Origin: CAZTDD01 sp964612675
GTDB lineage: Bacteria; Hinthialibacterota; Hinthialibacteria; Hinthialibacterales; JAKPRU01
Length of the DNA stretch: 26,397 nt
Direction: 5' to 3'
Assembly (NCBI GenBank): GCA_964612675.1
Contig: CAZTDD010000103.1
Location: forward strand, 1 to 26,397
The position numbers were made by a program, and so were the translations under genes. The notes under the pieces were generated by a model. The model worked only from the letters and a program-made list of their open reading frames with translations. It had not been told where the DNA came from and ran no database searches. Shown in pieces: positions 22,957-26,397 of the stretch. Each line of letters starts with the position of its first letter. Position 1 is the stretch's first letter.

Positions 22957-23961
22957 ATGATGAGTGATTCTCGAATGGAACTTACAAAAAGCCTTGCAGG
23001 GAAATTGTTTTTGATTCTCCTTTTTTCTGGTGTCGCAGCGGGATTCTGCGCAAATAGCCAGGTGTCTCCGGAACAAGGCGAGAATGCCGTGCCGCCGGAG
23101 GAGATTGACGCGACACAAAAGGATCTGGAGTACTGGCTGAAGAATATGCTCGTCTACCATAAATACACCTGGGACGAAGCCGCTCGCGTTTCGGGACTTC
23201 GTGTCGATGAGCTGAAAGAGCGCGCGGCCGAATTCGGCATAGAGCGCGGTGTTCCGAGAGCATCGGGTGCCCCGGTTCTGCTGCCGTATCCCGGCGGACG
23301 ACATCCACGGATCGGTTTCCTCGAAGGGGCGATACGCCCGCAACGCGGGACCAAAGCGAGTGTGTTTCCACCGTGGGAGGACAGCGGCTACGTTGTCATC
23401 GATCTTCCCGAGGCGATCTTCAGCAATCTAGGCTTAACTTATCTCGCCCATACTCACATCCCGACGATATGGGACGAAAAAGGCATCTCGCTGAAGAATA
23501 TCGATTGGAGTCGCAACGAAGACGGATCGCTGGAGTTCGAACGCGTACTCCCGAACAAGATTGCGTTCGGCGCATCGATTCAACTGCAGAAGAAAGTCGT
23601 ACACATGGAATTATGGCTGCGGAACGGAACGAGCGAGCCGTTAACCGATCTTCGAACGCAAATCTGTGTGATGACCAAAGGTGCGCCGGCGTTTAACGCT
23701 CAAACCAATGAGAACAAACTTCTCCGGGAACCCGTGGCGGCTGTGGAATCGGAGGAGGGTGCACGATGGATACTAACGGCGTGGGAGAAGTGCGGCCGTG
23801 TTTGGGCGAATGAAGACGTACCGTGTTTTCACTCGGATCCGGTTTTGCCGGACACTGAGCCCGGGGAAACTGTGCGGGTGCGGGGATGGTTGTGGTTTTA
23901 TGAAGGAGAGGATATCAACAAAGAAATCGAGCGGGCCTTGAACGCTTTTGGATTACAGTAG
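22957..23961 (+). CDS. Exported protein of unknown function
   Basis: I do not recognise this 334-residue protein. A signal peptide is clear (KSLAGKLFLILLFSGVAAGFCANS). The segment at ~50-95 (KDLEYWLKNMLVYHKYTWDEAARVSGL..LKERAAEFGI) is helical and resembles a small helix-turn-helix-like or spacer segment. From ~105 it is rich in predicted beta strands with conserved-looking HPRIGFLEGAIRPQ, TYLAHTHIPTIWDEKG, WLRNGTSEPL and GWLWFYEGED, and two late Cys residues that could pair. The layout suggests a periplasmic beta-sandwich, perhaps carbohydrate-related. GGAGATAGG supports ATG 22957, though 22960 and 22975 are possible. It is transcribed away from the PIG-L gene. Confidence 0.75.
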   Translation: MMSDSRMELTKSLAGKLFLILLFSGVAAGFCANSQVSPEQGENAVPPEEIDATQKDLEYWLKNMLVYHKYTWDEAARVSGLRVDELKERAAEFGIERGVPRASGAPVLLPYPGGRHPRIGFLEGAIRPQRGTKASVFPPWEDSGYVVIDLPEAIFSNLGLTYLAHTHIPTIWDEKGISLKNIDWSRNEDGSLEFERVLPNKIAFGASIQLQKKVVHMELWLRNGTSEPLTDLRTQICVMTKGAPAFNAQTNENKLLREPVAAVESEEGARWILTAWEKCGRVWANEDVPCFHSDPVLPDTEPGETVRVRGWLWFYEGEDINKEIERALNAFGLQ

Positions 23962-24003
23962 GGGGCAATCGCAGACCGAATTTCAGGATTCAGAGACAGG
24001 CTT

Positions 24004-24207
24004 CTATGGAACTGATTCGTAGAGGAAACGGTGAATGTCCATCCCTTCCGTTCGCTTCGAGAGATGAAGCATTTCGATTCCAACGGCTTTTCCTTTTTCA
24101 TCGTAGTCCACGATGATCCCAGGAGCGACCTCTTCGGACTCGCTCGCTGCTTCCTCGGTCAGGCTTAGATAGAGAGCATCCGCTTGCCGGTCGACTTTCA
24201 GCTTCAT
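24004..24207 (-). CDS. DUF2283 family small protein
   Basis: The 67-residue protein MKLKVDRQADALYLSLTE..EEVAPGIIVDYDEKGKAVGIEMLHLSKR is a full-length DUF2283 domain: the D--ADALY-SL and V--GI-VDYDE-GK-VGIE-L motifs are diagnostic. DUF2283 proteins often lie beside DUF4258 partners and have been suggested to be toxin-antitoxin-like; no partner is present here. GGAG nine bases upstream supports ATG 24207 over a TTG at 24222. Confidence 0.85.
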   Translation of the reverse strand: MKLKVDRQADALYLSLTEEAASESEEVAPGIIVDYDEKGKAVGIEMLHLSKRTEGMDIHRFLYESVP

Positions 24208-24339
24208 CGTCTTGTTCTCCAATACGCTCTATTGTGAAGCGTGCACCACAAGGAAATCAAGCATCCTTAGAAGCCGTTCCCTTGCTCATGCCTGGAAAGC
24301 CGTTACGCTTAATTGAATTCGAATGAGGTAGCCTGTTGT

Positions 24340-24615
24340 ATGAGCGGTCAAAAGTATCGTGTATGGATACCCGTTGGGATGGGACTGCTCGGCCTGGCGA
24401 TTGCCGTCGGCGGCTTCTACGGACTGACGTATAAGGTGTTCGAAGAAGAGCCGGTGGAAGGGGAGGGTTTTTTGATCCTCTTCGAGAAGATCGGCGAGCC
24501 CGATATGGTGTATACGGCTACCTTCAGCGGAGTGGCCCGAAGCGAGAAGGGGGATTTGTTTTTCACCTACGATCGTTCGGCCGCACAGGGAGGGCCGAAA
24601 GCCTGCCCCACTTGA
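24340..24615 (+). CDS. Small membrane-anchored protein
   Basis: The 91-residue protein has one transmembrane helix at ~8-28 (VWIPVGMGLLGLAIAVGGFYGL) and a ~60-residue outer domain (EGEGFLILFEKIGEPDMVYTATFSGVARSEKGDLFFTYDR). I do not recognise a family. It is 48 bp upstream of, and collinear with, the NapH-like ferredoxin gene, so it may be a partner subunit. ATG 24340 is favoured over 24313 because it precedes the hydrophobic segment directly; GAGG lies about a dozen bases upstream. Confidence 0.6.
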   Translation: MSGQKYRVWIPVGMGLLGLAIAVGGFYGLTYKVFEEEPVEGEGFLILFEKIGEPDMVYTATFSGVARSEKGDLFFTYDRSAAQGGPKACPT

Positions 24616-24663
24616 ACATAATTGTCCTGCGCGGCTGCGTGTCCGTAGCCGCATCCATGTTCC

Positions 24664-25515
24664 ATGAAATTACGCCGCTGGTTTCAAACCGGATCGATCG
24701 CGATACTCAGTCTTGGGCCTCTCGTTCAGGCAAAATGGTTTTGCTTACCCGTTTTGCATTGCCACTCGTGTCCTCTAGCTGTTTTCTCCTGTCCCATCGG
24801 CATTCTCGGGCATTATCTGGCGCTTGGGTTGGCGCCGCTGCTCTTGATCGGGACGATTCTTTTCATTGGTGCGTTGATCGGACGAGCCCTATGTGGTTGG
24901 GTATGTCCGTTCGGTTTTCTTCAGGATTTGCTACATAAAATCCCCAGCCCGAAATTCGAACCGTGGCGACCGCTACGGTATGGGAAGTATCTCGTCCTGG
25001 TTTTGTTGGCGATGGCGGTGCCTTATTTCTGGGGGCTTGAATCGCCGCTTTTCTTCTGTCGGCTGTGCCCGGCTGCGGCGATCGAAGCAAGTATTCCGTT
25101 TGCTGTGATGGAGGGAGGATTCTCTTCGTTCTGGGGACCGATGATTCGGTTTTCGATTTTGGGAGTGATTCTTCTATTGGCGGTGGGGAGTCTGCGTTTC
25201 TTCTGCCGTGTTCTGTGTCCGGTCGGTGCGATTACAGGGCTGCTCAATTGGAGTTCGGCTTTCGCGCTGCGTCACGATACCGACACCTGCCCGCAGTGTG
25301 GGCTGTGCACCAAGGCCTGCCCCGTCGGGGTGGATCTGGAGGAAGATCGCCGGGGCGTGGTTTATAAAGCGCCGCCGGATTGTATTCTCTGTCTTGAGTG
25401 TACCGATGCCTGTCCGACGCATTTCGGCCTGAAAGGTTCCTTCGGGGGACGGTATCGTGGTCGGCCTATCCCTTCTCCTCCCGAAGATATCGAACGCCCC
25501 CAACCCGCCGAGTGA
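24664..25515 (+). CDS. NapH-like membrane polyferredoxin
   Basis: The 283-residue protein has several membrane helices (~12-24, ~50-75, ~108-124, ~160-178). Paired CxxxCP motifs of the NapH/NosR/CcoG type sit at membrane boundaries (FSCPIG, CGWVCPFGFLQD, CRLCPAAA, CRVLCPVGAITG). A C-terminal 2[4Fe-4S] ferredoxin is present, with Cys209, 212, 215, 219 and Cys240, 243, 246, 250. Such proteins pass electrons from the quinol pool or cytoplasm to periplasmic reductases. An extra HCHSCP motif near residue 32 is notable. No nap or nos genes are in view, so the acceptor is unknown. The 3' end overlaps the convergent selB by 50 bp. Confidence 0.88.
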   Translation: MKLRRWFQTGSIAILSLGPLVQAKWFCLPVLHCHSCPLAVFSCPIGILGHYLALGLAPLLLIGTILFIGALIGRALCGWVCPFGFLQDLLHKIPSPKFEPWRPLRYGKYLVLVLLAMAVPYFWGLESPLFFCRLCPAAAIEASIPFAVMEGGFSSFWGPMIRFSILGVILLLAVGSLRFFCRVLCPVGAITGLLNWSSAFALRHDTDTCPQCGLCTKACPVGVDLEEDRRGVVYKAPPDCILCLECTDACPTHFGLKGSFGGRYRGRPIPSPPEDIERPQPAE

Positions 25516-26397
25516 GACCGATCTCGTCGAAATAATCGAGCAGCGGGATGGCGTATTTCCGACTGCTGCCGATAACGTTCTTGAATTTGTGTGTCTCAAA
25601 GGAGCCTTGGTTTTTTATCGCTGACACCAACTCATCGCGTGCCCAGTCGACATGTTCTGCATGGAGATAGACGGTATCGGTCAGGCACCGAACCTTATCG
25701 CTCTCTATGAGATATCGCAGGGCCGTGCGGACGGCTGCTTCGGTTTCACCGAGTTTCTCAGCCAGCTGGGCTGTTGAGGAAGTCTGGAAGCGTTCCTCCA
25801 GCAGGATCGATTCGATTCGTTCAGCGATTTGCGCGGTTTCCGTTTTGACACTGGGAGCCTCGGTCGACCGGTATGCGCCTCCGCTCGATAGAATCCGATT
25901 CTCTTTCAGCAGATCCTCAAGTATGCGGCTCAACACGGTGTCGACGATTCCGGTTCTCTTGCGAATTTCCTCTGCGTTGAATGCGTAGCGAGCGGGCTGT
26001 GTTCGATGCATTTCCGAGAGTGTGTCGAATACAATTCTGCAGGTCCTTTGAAATCCCGGCGTCGTCAGGAAATGTTTGTCTCCGATACGGATCATGGATT
26101 CAGCGGCAACCGCTTCTTCCGCCAGATCGTTCGCTTCATCGGTTTCGAGGCCCAATAGAATGGCGAGCTCTTCGACTGTATGCGGTTTGGACGGTTTCTC
26201 CTGCATTAACGCGAGCATCAGGTCTTTGTTCGAATGCGAGGCGTTCCAGCGATTACGAAGCCGCCCGAGCAGCGCTGTGTCGCGACGTCTGTACCGCCGC
26301 GAACCGCTTTCAAGAATGAGCCCTCCGCCGATGGTGGCCGCCGGCGACTCGATCCGTAGAATGTATCGATCCCGCATGAAAGCCGGAACCGGCCGCG
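25466..26397 (-). CDS. selB: Selenocysteine-specific elongation factor SelB, C-terminal part (truncated by window)
   Basis: The open frame continues to the right edge of the window (PVPAFMRDRYILRIESPAA..), so the N-terminal GTPase domain lies outside. RDRYILR-SPAATIGGG is the characteristic end of SelB domain III. The following ~270 residues form the series of winged helices that bind the SECIS hairpin in selenoprotein mRNAs (PHTVEELAILLGLE, FNAEEIRKRTGI, TSSTAQLAEKLGETEAAVRTALRYL, FKNVIGSSRKYAIPLLDYFDEIGLTRRVGGVRYL). The last segment matches the terminal winged helix, which is conserved for RNA binding. Its presence implies that the organism incorporates selenocysteine at UGA codons. No selA, selD or tRNA-Sec is in the window. 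Confidence 0.93.
   Translation of the reverse strand, partial: RPVPAFMRDRYILRIESPAATIGGGLILESGSRRYRRRDTALLGRLRNRWNASHSNKDLMLALMQEKPSKPHTVEELAILLGLETDEANDLAEEAVAAESMIRIGDKHFLTTPGFQRTCRIVFDTLSEMHRTQPARYAFNAEEIRKRTGIVDTVLSRILEDLLKENRILSSGGAYRSTEAPSVKTETAQIAERIESILLEERFQTSSTAQLAEKLGETEAAVRTALRYLIESDKVRCLTDTVYLHAEHVDWARDELVSAIKNQGSFETHKFKNVIGSSRKYAIPLLDYFDEIGLTRRVGGVRYLREEKG

Overview
The window looks like part of a metagenome-assembled genome of an uncultured, mid-GC, Gram-negative-type bacterium. It carries a 100-N scaffold gap, a Spy-like periplasmic protein beside a two-component system, many Sec-exported proteins, Pro/Thr-rich linkers, intergenic palindromic repeats and a SelB gene. Assignment to a phylum such as Sumerlaeota or Hydrogenedentota would be a guess. 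I saw no rRNA, tRNA, CRISPR array, integrase or transposase gene.

Layout. 1-660 is gene-free and holds nested inverted repeats with a MITE-like core. 661-3522 has a divergent guanylate-kinase-like protein, a dispersed palindrome and an exported CocE/NonD-type hydrolase. 3533-5378 (-) is an exported two-module protein interrupted by the assembly gap. 5709-6152 is a stand-alone receiver-domain protein. 6410-8394 is a two-gene cassette: an HD-domain dNTPase-like protein and a YwgA-like protein. It is followed at once by an 88%-identical copy of the receiver gene's 3' end, so the cassette sits between two copies of the same gene end. 8454-11242 (-) is a methyltransferase plus CgeB-like glycosyltransferase operon.

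11661-14684 is the most striking part. A sigma70-type promoter overlapped by a LacI-family-like palindrome precedes an exported protein made of a Pro/Thr linker and a type I dockerin. Next comes an exported protein with the same linker, a cohesin module, a second linker and a propeller-like C-terminal domain, closed by a clear intrinsic terminator. This reads as a compact cohesin-dockerin pair with no catalytic module in either protein.

15082-17169 has an exported DUF3047 protein and an exported alpha/beta hydrolase. 17201-17875 (-) is a TudS/DUF523-like Fe-S protein with a Tat-like leader. 18028-21069 (-) is a Spy/CpxP-like protein, OmpR-type regulator and histidine kinase operon, preceded by three AGATGAA repeats that may be the regulator's own site. 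21340-21639 is a 20-bp minisatellite. 21705-22631 (-) is an exported PIG-L deacetylase, 22957-23961 an exported protein of unknown function, and 24004-24207 (-) a DUF2283 protein. 24340-25515 has a small membrane protein and a NapH-like polyferredoxin whose 3' end overlaps the convergent, truncated selB by 50 bp. SelB implies that the organism uses selenocysteine.
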